Below are positions 56,030 to 64,000 of a stretch of 64,000 nt of DNA, one piece after another. The translations under genes and the position numbers were made by a program. How positions within the stretch are numbered: position 1 is the stretch's first letter; each line of letters begins with the position of its first letter. Origin of the DNA: Caulochytrium protostelioides (lineage: Eukaryota; Chytridiomycota; Caulochytriomycetes; Caulochytriales; Caulochytriaceae); assembly GCA_003615045.1 (NCBI GenBank), contig ML014187.1, positions 21,351 to 85,350 of the forward strand. Reading direction: 5' to 3'. The notes under the pieces were generated by a model that was given only the letters and a program-made list of their open reading frames with translations, was not told where the DNA came from and did not search any database.

Positions 56030-57679
56030 ATGAGACCACGACGCCACACCTCCAACGCCATGGCCGCGTACGCACGTCTGATGTTCCGGCTCTGCCTGGC
56101 CGCGTGGGCGCTCCGCCTCACGGCGGCGACGCCCATCAGCCCGCTTGTCGAGACGGGCCACGACGAGCCGCCGCCATCGCAGGTCATGAACCGTCTCACC
56201 GCGGACCCCCATCCGCCCGCTGCTGCTGCTGCCGCTGCTGCTAATGCTGCTGCTGCTAATGCTGCTAATGCTGCTGCTAATGCTGCTAATGCTGCTAATG
56301 CTGATGCTGCTGACGCCGCCGCCGCTGCCGACGACGACGACCCCGCCAACGCCCGCAACCACACGAGGGTCAGCCCAATAAAGCGCCATCTCTCGGGGCC
56401 GCTGAGCCCCGAGGTCTCGCTGTCGTATCTGGCGACGCCTAGCAAGGATGCCGGCATCCACCTGATTGACCTGATGCCGAGCCAGGTGGACATGATGCTG
56501 ACGGGCGCGAAGGGCGTGCCGGCGATGAACCCTGACAACCACGCGGAGATTACGGGGATCACGTGCCGGGAGACCGCGCTGGTCCTCGCGCTGAACGACA
56601 CGGCCGCCGCCGCCGCCGCCGCCGCCGCCTGGCCCGACGTGCTGACCCTGTTCGTGAACCCCGAGTGGCGCTGCAACGGCCACGACGCCATTGCGTTCTA
56701 CAACGGCACGGGCCGTGTCGTCGACGCCGCCGCCAAGACCGTGACCTACACGATCACGCCGCTGACGTTTGACCAAGCCGTGACGGACTACGAAGTCGCG
56801 GTGTACGCGTCACGCGAGCGGCCGGACGGCGGGCGGGACACGAAGCCGCGGCACGCGCATGACCCGCTGTCGTCGCTGCTCGGCGATCCCGCGGGCCACA
56901 ACTTTGCCTGGGACTTCCACGGCTCGCTGCTCAAGGGCGACCTGGTCGGCGGCACCGGCGGCACGATCGATGTCGCGTGCCGCCAGTGTGCCCTCGAGGG
57001 CCAGTTCGGCTACTATGCGTCGATCCAGGGCACCGTCGACGATCTGCGGCGCCACCGCGACCCGAAAATCGAGTTCCGCATGACGAACCACTTCCAGCTG
57101 GACATGCACACGCGCGTGACGGCGACGGGCGCGGGCCGCCTCCCGCCGACGACCCGCGACCTCCTCACCGTCTCGCTCGGGCCCTTCCGCCTCCCGGGCC
57201 TCATCGACGTGGACCCCGTCTTCAGCCTCGCCATCAGCGCGCATGCCGCCGTCGGGTCGGACTTCACGCTCGAGCAGAACACGACCTACGTGGTCCCGAC
57301 GACCGAGACGCTCGTGACGGGCGTCGCCGACGAGCCGTTCGAGTTCCTGCAGCGCAAGATCGGCGGCGGCCGGCCCGCCGAGGTCTTCATCACGCCGCTG
57401 GCGGTCGTCGACGGCCGGCCCGCCTACGAGGGCATGGTCAAGAGCACGCCGCAGATCGCGCTGACGGTGCAGCTCTTTGAGGCCGGCCCGGTCAAGGCCG
57501 TCGTGCGCGCCAGCGCCGAGCTCGACCTCGCCGCCTCGCCCAACGTCCAGCACTGCAAGATGCCCGGCGCCCGCACGCGCATCATGGTCGCTGCCGGCGT
57601 GACGCTCGGCGCCGCCGTCCACAACCAGGCGTTCTCGGACGAGATTGCCACCGACGAGCTCGATGCCTTCTGCATCTAA
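56030..57679 (+). CDS. Predicted secreted protein, family not recognised with certainty
   Basis: The product is 549 aa, or 539 aa if translation starts at the second ATG (56060). The second start gives a cleaner signal peptide, MAAYARLMFRLCLAAWALRL, ending near TAATP. After an Ala/Asn/Asp low-complexity tract (about 65-105, encoded by GCTGCTAAT-type triplets), the folded part includes SQVDMMLTGAKGVPAMNPDN, HAEITGITCRETALVLALND, EWRCNGHDAIAFYNGTGRVV and TIDVACRQCALEGQFGYYAS. These are followed by beta-rich LLTVSLGPFRLPGLIDVDPV and FSLAISAHAAVGSDFTLEQN. The paired layout resembles fungal secreted proteins with two all-beta domains of unknown function (DUF7029/DUF7223 type), where the second domain reads 'idvdC..C...G'. 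That assignment is from memory of the pattern and tentative. N-glycosylation sites (NDT, NHT, NTT) fit secretion. A C-terminal GPI signal is absent. Confidence 0.6.
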   Translation: MRPRRHTSNAMAAYARLMFRLCLAAWALRLTAATPISPLVETGHDEPPPSQVMNRLTADPHPPAAAAAAAANAAAANAANAAANAANAANADAADAAAAADDDDPANARNHTRVSPIKRHLSGPLSPEVSLSYLATPSKDAGIHLIDLMPSQVDMMLTGAKGVPAMNPDNHAEITGITCRETALVLALNDTAAAAAAAAAWPDVLTLFVNPEWRCNGHDAIAFYNGTGRVVDAAAKTVTYTITPLTFDQAVTDYEVAVYASRERPDGGRDTKPRHAHDPLSSLLGDPAGHNFAWDFHGSLLKGDLVGGTGGTIDVACRQCALEGQFGYYASIQGTVDDLRRHRDPKIEFRMTNHFQLDMHTRVTATGAGRLPPTTRDLLTVSLGPFRLPGLIDVDPVFSLAISAHAAVGSDFTLEQNTTYVVPTTETLVTGVADEPFEFLQRKIGGGRPAEVFITPLAVVDGRPAYEGMVKSTPQIALTVQLFEAGPVKAVVRASAELDLAASPNVQHCKMPGARTRIMVAAGVTLGAAVHNQAFSDEIATDELDAFCI

Positions 57680-57936
57680 CCCTGGAAAATGCACGGGCCC
57701 CCTGCTACGCGGGGAGCCAGCAACCGCGAAGGGGAAGGAAGGAGGAGGTGGGGGGGCCGGTCCCCTTTTGTTTGTTGTACTTGTATGTGCCGCGCGCCGC
57801 AGACCGCCTTCGAGGATCTGTTCGGCGCGCGCGTGTATCCGCTGTATCTCTAGAGTGTATCCCGTCGCTAGGTAGCGGAGATCGGATCCCAGCCCTCATT
57901 GCTACCCCGCTGGTCTCTGATCTCTGGTCGCTCGGG
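57680..57936. other. Short convergent 3' spacer
   Basis: 257 bp between the secreted-protein stop and the GNAT stop. G-rich run at 57739-57762 and no ORF. Confidence 0.5.
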
Positions 57937-58635
57937 TCATGCCGGCTCGACGAGCTCGGGCAGACCGGCGAGGTACGTCTCGTAGGCGCGCCGCCACGAG
58001 GCGCGGTCGACGATCATGCCCACGTGGGCCATCCGCTCCTCGACCCACTCGCCGAGCTCCGGCTCAGGGACAAACCCGCACGGCCCGTAGAAGCCCGCGA
58101 CGGCCTTGCGGGCATGGATGCGGACGGCCGCCACGTCGCGCCACGCGCCCCCGTCGCCGTGGTCGCGCGCCCGCGCCGCGGCGCCCGTCGTGGCCATCGC
58201 GCGGCTCGCCCGCGAATCGCGGCACGGCGCATCGAACGCGTACGCGAGCGCCGCGTGCACGAGCGCATGGCCGACGCCGCGGCCGCGCAGCGACGACGGC
58301 ACCGCCACGCGCGTCAGGTACGCCGTCGTCTGCTCGTGCTGCGGGTCGGCCGAGCGCGGGCCCAGCTCGTCGGCGTCGCGGTGCCGCAGCAGCCGCGCCG
58401 TGCCGAGCGGCGTCCCGTCGGCCGCCGTCGCCAGGAAGTGCCGGCACGCGTGCTCGCGGTGCGGCTCGATCTCGTGCTCAACGGCGCAGTCCAGCTCGTC
58501 CACGAAGACGGCCAGGCGCACGGCCTTGCAGAGCTCGAACGCCGGCGAGTCGTGCGGGACATAGTGGAGGGTGAAGGGCCGGGACGGCGTGGTCGGCGGC
58601 GTGGTCGGCGGCATCGTGGTCGTCGTCGTTGTCGT

Positions 58636-58667
<32 letters not shown>

Positions 58668-58740
58668 ACGGCGATGGCGGCGTCCCCGTCCCCGTCCCCG
58701 TCGCCATCGCTGGAGCCGTCGCCCTATCCGGAGCCGTCAT
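57937..58740 (-). CDS. GNAT-family N-acetyltransferase
   Basis: The product is 267 aa. A Pro tract and a 12-Thr tract (encoded by ACG/ACC repeats, about residues 31-42) open the protein. The GNAT fold follows from about residue 55: FTLHYVPHDSPAFELCKAVR, LAVFVDELDCAVEHEIEPHR, ACRHFLATAADGTPLGTARL, then the acetyl-CoA-binding YLTRVAVPSSLRGRGVGHAL (R-G-x-G-x-G/A pattern, about 135-155). VRIHARKAVAGFYGPCGFVP (about 200-220) and a C-terminal PELGEWVEERMAHVGMIV follow. The ELCKAVRxAVFVDEL and H(M)xM C-terminus match the fungal GNATs related to bacterial ElaA/YjcF; the substrate is unknown. An insert between the P-loop and the C-terminal strands (ATTGAAARARDHGDGGAW) is unusual and Ala/Arg-rich. Confidence 0.82.
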
Positions 58741-59697
58741 CCTGGACGCGCAGCGAAGGTGTCAACGGACGCGAAAGCACCGGAACGAGACAGGGAAAGG
58801 GAAGGCGCGCGCAACGCGGAGGATGAGATGCGGACGGACGCGATGGAACAATAAACAGGGGCGATCGCTTCATGGACCGGTTGCGCTCGAGCATCGCATC
58901 GTGCCGCCGTCCATGTGCGACCACCGCGCGATGATGCCGCCGAGCGCGCCTACACCGGCTCCCCGGACGCTGCGGCGATGGACGGCGCTGTCAAGGCCGA
59001 CGGGCGGCATGCTTCCGGCTCGCGCCGCGGCGGCAGTCACGCCCAGCGGCGCCCCGGGGCGGCCGTGCCCCTCGCAATGATGTCAATACGCCCCTGACGC
59101 TCCCCACCGGCACCGGCACCGGCACCGGCGCCGGCGCGCCAACGGGGCCGAGCGGGTGGAGGGGCCGGCCTCGGGCGCAGGACGACCTGGCGCCGCGCTG
59201 ACGGACGGACGGACGGCCAGACGGACGGCCAGAGCGCCACGGGAGCATGACGAGTATGATCCGCCGCCAGGGCGGATCTGGCGTCGCCCGCACCGGGCGC
59301 CGCGGGCGCCGCCGCGGCCGGGGCGGCCGATCGCGATGCCGGCGGCGTGACGGCGGCGCGACCCTGGCGGCGGCGGCGCGTCGTTCCGACGTCCGTCCGT
59401 GGCGGGCCGGCAGGGACCCCTCGGCGGGTCTTCTCCCGACCGGCGGTGATCGCGGCGGCCACCGTCCACGCGCATCGCCATCGACGCCGGCTGACGGCTC
59501 GCCCTTCTTCCACGCGCCCCGTGGCACGGAACCGCATCCGAGGCCATCGCCCGCGAGACCTTGCGAACCGCATCTCGTGCCATTCCCGTCAGCGGTGTCC
59601 ACGCCGGAGTCGCCTCGACCGCGCGCATACTGCCGTTGCCGTCGCCATCGCCGCCGTCTGTCTTCTTCCTCGCATCGATCGACGTTCAGCGCTGACC
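58741..59697. other. Divergent promoter of GNAT and GH15 genes
   Basis: The spacer is 0.96 kb. It contains short GGCACCGGCACCGGC and GACGGACGGACGGCCAGACG repeats (about 59107-59135 and 59200-59232). The GH15 frame is open from 59347, but only sequence after the ATG at 59698 looks coding. No other gene. Confidence 0.5.
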
Positions 59698-62183
59698 ATG
59701 AGCAGCACGCGGCGCCCGCAGCCGCCGTTGGCCGGCGCCGCGGACCACCGCCCGCCCGATCGCGGCCGCGCGGGCCCCGGCGCGACGCCGGCGCCTGCTG
59801 CTGAGGTCCGCGATGGCGCAGCCGCGACGCCGAAGCCGACCTCCGCAGAGTCCCGCGACGGCGCCGATGCCGGGAGCTGGGGCTTCGAGCCCTGCCAAAA
59901 GAACCAGCCGCTGCTCGACCGCCAGGACGGCTACCTCCCGATTGAGGCGTACGGCGTCATCGGCAACATGCGCACATGCTCGCTGATCGGCACCGACGGC
60001 GGCCTGGATTTTTGGTGTTACCCGCGCTTTGACAGCCCGACCGTGTTCGCGCGGCTCCTCGATGCCAAGAAGGGGGGGTACTTTCACATCGCCCCTGTGG
60101 GGAAGGCCCGGCACAAGCAGCAGTATCTCCCCGGCAGCAACATTCTGCAGACGCGCTTCATGGCGGACGAAGCGTCGCTCCATGTGACCGACTTTATGTA
60201 TGTCCCCGACAAGCCGTCGCGCGCGATGCTCCCCTGGCTGATCCGGAAAGTCGAAATGGTCCGTGGGCGGGCCCGCGTCAACATCGAGTGTTGCCCCGCC
60301 TTCAACTATGCCCGCTCGGGCCACGACCTGGACATCCGCCACCACCAGCGAGAACCAGCGGACACGGACGATCCCGATGAACGGGACGACACGTGTATCA
60401 CGTTCCGCTCCCATGAGGAAACACGGCTGACTCTGGCACTGCGCTACGTTCGGGAGCGGCCGTCGTATGGCAAACCATTCGAGCCCGTGCAGTGGTGCAC
60501 CAAGAGCATCGAGGGCGCCGCGGGCGACGGCGCCTGCGCCACGCTCACGATGGAGGAGGACCACTGCTACTACTTTATTCTAAGCGAGGTGGTTGACGAC
60601 GACGCCGACGTCAGCACCCTCGGCATGGGCTCGCCGGTCCGCCCGACGCCCCACCAGCACCCGACCCCGACCATCGCGCTTCTCAAGAGCCTCGAGGAGC
60701 AGACCTACCGCTACTGGGTCGCGTGGCTCAGTGGCAACAAGTACAGCGGCAAGTGGCAGGAAGTCGTGCATCGCAGCGCATTGATGCTCAAGCTGCTGAC
60801 CTATGCCCCGACGGGTGCCGTCATTGCGGCCCCGACCTTCGGGCTGCCGGAATCGATCGGCGGCGCGCGCAACTGGGATTACCGCTATGTCTGGATCCGC
60901 GATTCAGCCTTCACGATCTACGCCCTGATTCGTGTCGGCTTTACGCAGGAAGCGGAGGACTACATGGCTTTTGTGCAGGAGCGCTGCAACAATCCGAATC
61001 CGGACGGCTCGCTCAGTATCATGTATACCATCGACGGCCAGCGTGCGCCCGACGAAGTCGATCTGAGCCACTTAGAGGGCTACCGCGGGTCGCGGCCTGT
61101 CCGGTACGGCAACGGCGCGGCCGACCACCTGCAGCTGGACATCTACGGCGCGCTGCTCGACGCCATCTACCTCCACAACAAGTACCGCACGCCGCTGAGC
61201 TACGACACGTGGCTGCAAGTCATCAAGCTCGTGAACTACGTCTGCGACAACTGGGATCGCAAGGACATGAGTATCTGGGAAGTTCGCGGGCAGCAGCACC
61301 ACTTTCTCTTCAGCAAGATCATGTGCTGGGTCGCCATTGACCGCGGCCTCCGGCTGCACGAGAAACGCTCGCTGCCTTGCCGCGACCGCGCCCGCTGGTA
61401 TGAGATGCGCGACACGATTTATACGAGCATCATGGAGAACGGCTACTCGCAGAAGCACAAATGCTTTGTGCAGAGTTATGAAGGCCGTGACAAGGGCGTT
61501 CTCGACGCCGCCGTGCTCATCATGCCGCTCGTCTTCTTTATCAGCCCGACCGACCCGCGCTTGCTTAGCACGTTGGACCAGATCCTGTTGCCCCCCGAGC
61601 GGGGCGGCTTGACCTCGTCGAACATGGTGCTCCGCTATGACCGCAAGCTGTTTGACGACGGCCTCGACAAAGACACCGAAGGCTCCTTTTCCATGTGTAT
61701 GTATTGTATGGACCCCCATTCAATATGGCTCATTGAACGCTCACGGATACTTGCATGCGTCCATGCATGTATCCATACACGCATCCCGACGTAAACCTAT
61801 GGATGCCGAGTTATAGTCGGCCAATGAACCTAGTCAACACGACGGAGACTCACATCTTTTTTTTATGATTGCTGTTCTTGTGTCTTTGATATTTCTGATG
61901 GTATGATTGATGACGTGGCTCATTGACGGTGACGGCAGGCACATTTTGGTTGATCGAGTCACTGACGCGGTCGGGAAAGTATCAAATGTCACTGCTGATC
62001 CGTGCGGTAATGATGTTCGAGCAAATGATTGGGTATGGCAACCACGTCAACCTTTTTTCCGAAGAAGTGTCGCGCTCGGGCCAAGCCCTCGGCAACTTCC
62101 CGCAAGCGTTTACGCATATTGCGCTGATGAGCGCGGCGTTCAACCTGGACCGCGCCCTGAAGCAGCGCAACGGCATCATGTAG
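59698..62183 (+). CDS. GH15-family glycoside hydrolase (bacterial-type glucoamylase/trehalase-like)
   Basis: There are two exons, 59698-61696 and 61939-62183. The intron (61697-61938, 242 bp) has donor GTATGT and acceptor GGCAG, phase 1, rejoining SFSMC to [16 protein letters not shown]. The product is 747 aa. The N-terminal beta domain has [20 protein letters not shown] and [20 protein letters not shown], the signature of bacterial GH15 enzymes. The (alpha/alpha)6 barrel has [63 protein letters not shown] (with the conserved acid Glu) and [20 protein letters not shown]. There is no signal peptide, so the enzyme is probably intracellular, possibly acting on trehalose or glycogen-derived glucans. 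The secreted fungal glucoamylase subfamily is different. The substrate cannot be fixed from sequence. Its stop lies 23 bp from the convergent SUA5 stop. Confidence 0.87.
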
Positions 62184-62206
62184 TATATTCTAGTCTATTC
62201 GCGCTA

Positions 62207-63580
62207 TTATAGTGTTGCAGCAAACGTCCATGTGGTCGAGGCGGCCTTGTGAATGCGGTTCATGACGCCGCGACTCGGCGGCGTCGTCGGGAGCCCCTCG
62301 ATAAAGATATGGGACACGCCGGCATGGTCGAGCGCGCGCAGCTGCTCGAATAGATGCCGTGAGACGGCCTCGGGCGTCCCGCCCAGCACGACATGCACCA
62401 TCGGAAGCCGCGGCAACGCGCCGTCGGGCTCGCCATTGCCGTCCCCGCACGTCGCCAGTGCCGCTGCCAAATCGAAGCCCGGCGCGGCCATGACGGCGGT
62501 CGTGGAGAGGTAGCCGATGGGGCCCGACGCCGCGGCGCGGCTCGCGCGCGCTGCGGTCACGGCGGACCCGACAAAGCGCAGCCAGGCGCGGTCGCTGCCC
62601 TCGGCGAGACCCTCCGGGGGCGGCAGCAGGAGCGTAACGGGCGCGTTCGGGGAGTAGTGCCGGTACTTCATGCCGGGCGTCGTGGGCTGCGCCTCGAGTG
62701 CCGTCTCGGAGCCCTGCTGATAGGTCCGGAGCGCACGCAGCGACGGGCACGCCGCGGCCAGCGCCTCCGCCGTGAGCATGCCCGGCCGCAGCACGAGCGG
62801 CGGGCTGCGCAGGCCGTCGAGCACCGTGCTCTCGATCCCGATGGCGCACGCGCCGCCGTCGAGGACGAGAGGGATGCGGTCGCCGAGATCGTCCGCCACG
62901 TGGGATGCCTGAGTCGGGCTGGGGCGCCCCGAGCGGTTGGCGCTGGGCGCCGCGAGGGGGGTGTCCGCCAGCGCAATGAGGGCCAGCGCAATGGGGTGGT
63001 TCGGGACGCGCACGGCCACGGTGGCGTGTCCGCCCGTGACCGAGAGCGGCACGCGCTCGGCCTTCGGGAGCAGCAGCGTGAGCGGGCCCGGCCAGAAGGA
63101 GGCCGAGGCCTCCTCGTAGCACGTGGGGATCACGTGGTCCCGCGGGACGAGGGACCGCCGGACCATCGCCCAGTCGCGGCAGTGCAGGATCAGCGGGTTG
63201 TCGCCGGGCCGCTGCTTGGCGGTGAAGATTCTTGTCACGGCATCGTGGTCGAGCCCGTTCGCACCCAGGCCGTAGACCGTCTCAGTGGGGAAGGCCACGG
63301 TCTGGCCCGCCCGGATGCAGCGTGCCGCCTCCACGAGCCCCACGACCTCGGCCGTGATCCCGGCGGGATCGGGCCCGATGGCTGACCCATCGCCGGCGGC
63401 TGCCAAAAGACGGTCGGCAACATAGGCCGCGACTACGGAAGCATCGGGCAAATCACGTAATGGGTAGGCGGCGTCATCGTGGTTGCCGGAGGCGGGCGTG
63501 GACAAAGGGTGACAACGGTCCAGGTATTCAGTGACCAAAACAGCCACAGGGGCGCTGATCCGCACAATTCGGGCAGGCAT
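62207..63580 (-). CDS. SUA5: Threonylcarbamoyl-AMP synthase Sua5
   Basis: From the ATG MPARIVRISAPVAVLVTEYL the product is 457 aa (yeast Sua5 is 426). An in-frame ATG at 63676 would add 32 residues that are hydrophobic and aromatic, perhaps a targeting peptide. The YrdC domain (about 75-265) has the KxR/T nucleotide site in AGQTVAFPTETVYGLGANGL, FTAKQRPGDNPLILHCRDWA, FWPGPLTLLLPKAE, VAVRVPNHPIALALI, APSANRSGRPSPTQASHVAD, DGGACAIGIESTVLDG and VLRPGMLT. The C-terminal Sua5 domain (about 300-455) follows the PGMKYRHYSPNAPVTLLLPP linker typical of full-length Sua5. It makes threonylcarbamoyl-AMP from Thr, bicarbonate and ATP for the t6A37 modification completed by KEOPS (Cgi121 at 2.5 kb). The 3' end overlaps that of GH15. 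Confidence 0.93.
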   Translation of the reverse strand: MPARIVRISAPVAVLVTEYLDRCHPLSTPASGNHDDAAYPLRDLPDASVVAAYVADRLLAAAGDGSAIGPDPAGITAEVVGLVEAARCIRAGQTVAFPTETVYGLGANGLDHDAVTRIFTAKQRPGDNPLILHCRDWAMVRRSLVPRDHVIPTCYEEASASFWPGPLTLLLPKAERVPLSVTGGHATVAVRVPNHPIALALIALADTPLAAPSANRSGRPSPTQASHVADDLGDRIPLVLDGGACAIGIESTVLDGLRSPPLVLRPGMLTAEALAAACPSLRALRTYQQGSETALEAQPTTPGMKYRHYSPNAPVTLLLPPPEGLAEGSDRAWLRFVGSAVTAARASRAAASGPIGYLSTTAVMAAPGFDLAAALATCGDGNGEPDGALPRLPMVHVVLGGTPEAVSRHLFEQLRALDHAGVSHIFIEGLPTTPPSRGVMNRIHKAASTTWTFAATL

Positions 63581-63843
63581 AGCGCTGGAGGGGAAGCGAG
63601 AGAAGCAAGCAAAGAAATGAGAGCCAATGACGGCGAACCACGTCGGCAGCCACGCGACGCATGGCCATTCGGCCATGGCAGCCCCCAGATGGACACGAGC
63701 CGTGGCAATGCTAGCTCGCCACTCCGATGGCCGTCAGGGTGTTATAAACTAGTTACTCCGCTCGGGCACAGGTAGCTCCCGCCCAGTGAAAAAGCCCCGG
63801 GAACCCAAGCCACGAGGTAACATTTGCAAGATATTCATAAAAG
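63581..63843. other. SUA5 5' region to tRNA
   Basis: Short non-coding stretch with the possible SUA5 N-terminal extension (to 63676). The pol III terminator of the tRNA is the TTTT at 63842-63839 on the minus strand. Confidence 0.5.
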
Positions 63844-63915
63844 CTCTCGAACGGGGAATCGAACCCCGGTCATCCGCGTGACAGGCGGAAGTACTAGCCA
63901 CTATACTATTCGAGA
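63844..63915 (-). tRNA. tRNA-Asp (GUC)
   Basis: The 72-nt cloverleaf on the minus strand has acceptor stem TCTCGAA/TTCGAGA with discriminator G, D-arm TAGTATAGTGGCTAGTAC (A box), anticodon arm TCCGC-CTGTCAC-GCGGA with anticodon GTC, and T-arm CGGGG-TTCGATT-CCCCG (B box). There is no intron and no encoded CCA. A TTTT pol III terminator follows directly. All four stems pair perfectly or nearly so, and the sequence matches eukaryotic tRNA-Asp. Confidence 0.97.
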
Positions 63916-63970
63916 TATATATTTTTTGTTGGACGGCGCCTTTAGTCTACCTGGAATCGATCACTTTCCG

Positions 63971-64000
63971 CCAGGTTCCATAAGGTTCCATGAGGTTCCA
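63971..64000. repeat. 10-bp AGGTTCCA repeat at window edge
   Basis: Three 10-bp units ending in AGGTTCCA run to the last base, upstream of the tRNA-Asp gene. The array may continue beyond the window. Confidence 0.8.

Overview
The window is a GC-rich piece of a nuclear eukaryotic genome. It holds 22 protein-coding genes that I can support, one further model of lower certainty (the GST-like ORF at the left end) and one tRNA gene. Seven spliceosomal introns (about 110-240 bp, GT...AG, donors GTAAGC, GTAAGT, GTACGT or GTATGT) occur in only six genes. The others look like single exons. The gene set is fungal-like: a Cut8/Sts1 family protein, the PITALRE kinase Cdk9/Bur1, a SAPS-domain Sit4 partner and a fungal-style type I membrane protein with an SH3 tail. 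It also includes two proteins normally found only in organisms with motile cilia, SPEF1/CLAMP and a full-length LRRC9. Together these suggest a zoosporic, chytrid-like fungus with compact genes, high GC3 and many in-frame triplet tracts (Gln, Ala, Pro, Thr). The species assignment is inference; a GC-rich chytrid such as Caulochytrium would fit.

Layout from left to right. 1-5 kb: the GST-like ORF (-), KEOPS subunit Cgi121 (+) and an SH3 type I membrane protein (-). 5-7.4 kb: a gap holding an 11-bp phased repeat, an exon-like segment and a coding relic. 7.4-14.2 kb: SAPS-domain phosphatase regulator (-) and acetyl-CoA acetyltransferase (-, three exons). 15.6-21.8 kb: triple-KH RNA-binding protein (+), four-LIM protein (+) and a small C2 protein (-). 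23.5-31 kb: Dbp5 helicase (+), Mediator Med8 (-), Mlh1 (+) and SPEF1-like CH protein (+). 31-42.9 kb: Cdk9/Bur1 kinase (-), coiled-coil FYVE protein (+), LRRC9-like protein (+) and SF3B6/p14 (-). 43.5-54.5 kb: MAPEG protein (+), gamma-tubulin complex GCP2 (-), Cut8/Sts1 (+) and U4/U6 snRNP Prp3 (-). 56-63.6 kb: an unrecognised secreted protein (+), GNAT acetyltransferase (-), bacterial-type GH15 hydrolase (+) and Sua5 (-). 63.8 kb: tRNA-Asp(GUC) (-).

Most genes lie in convergent or divergent pairs. Several convergent pairs are separated by fewer than 200 bp (23 bp for GH15/Sua5, 27 bp for LRRC9/SF3B6, 85 bp for Dbp5/Med8), so their 3' UTRs must overlap. Divergent intergenic spaces are 0.6-2.5 kb and carry the simple repeats. 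Functional links within the window: Sua5 and Cgi121 act in the same tRNA t6A pathway, SF3B6 and Prp3 are both spliceosomal, Med8 and Cdk9 act on RNA polymerase II, and SPEF1 and LRRC9 are ciliary. These links are not organised as operons. I saw no transposon, CRISPR array, rRNA gene or virus-like block. The most unusual points are an extra residue after the otherwise invariant C-terminal FERC of Mlh1, strong stem-loops just downstream of two stop codons, a decayed coding relic near 6.9 kb and the ciliary gene content.
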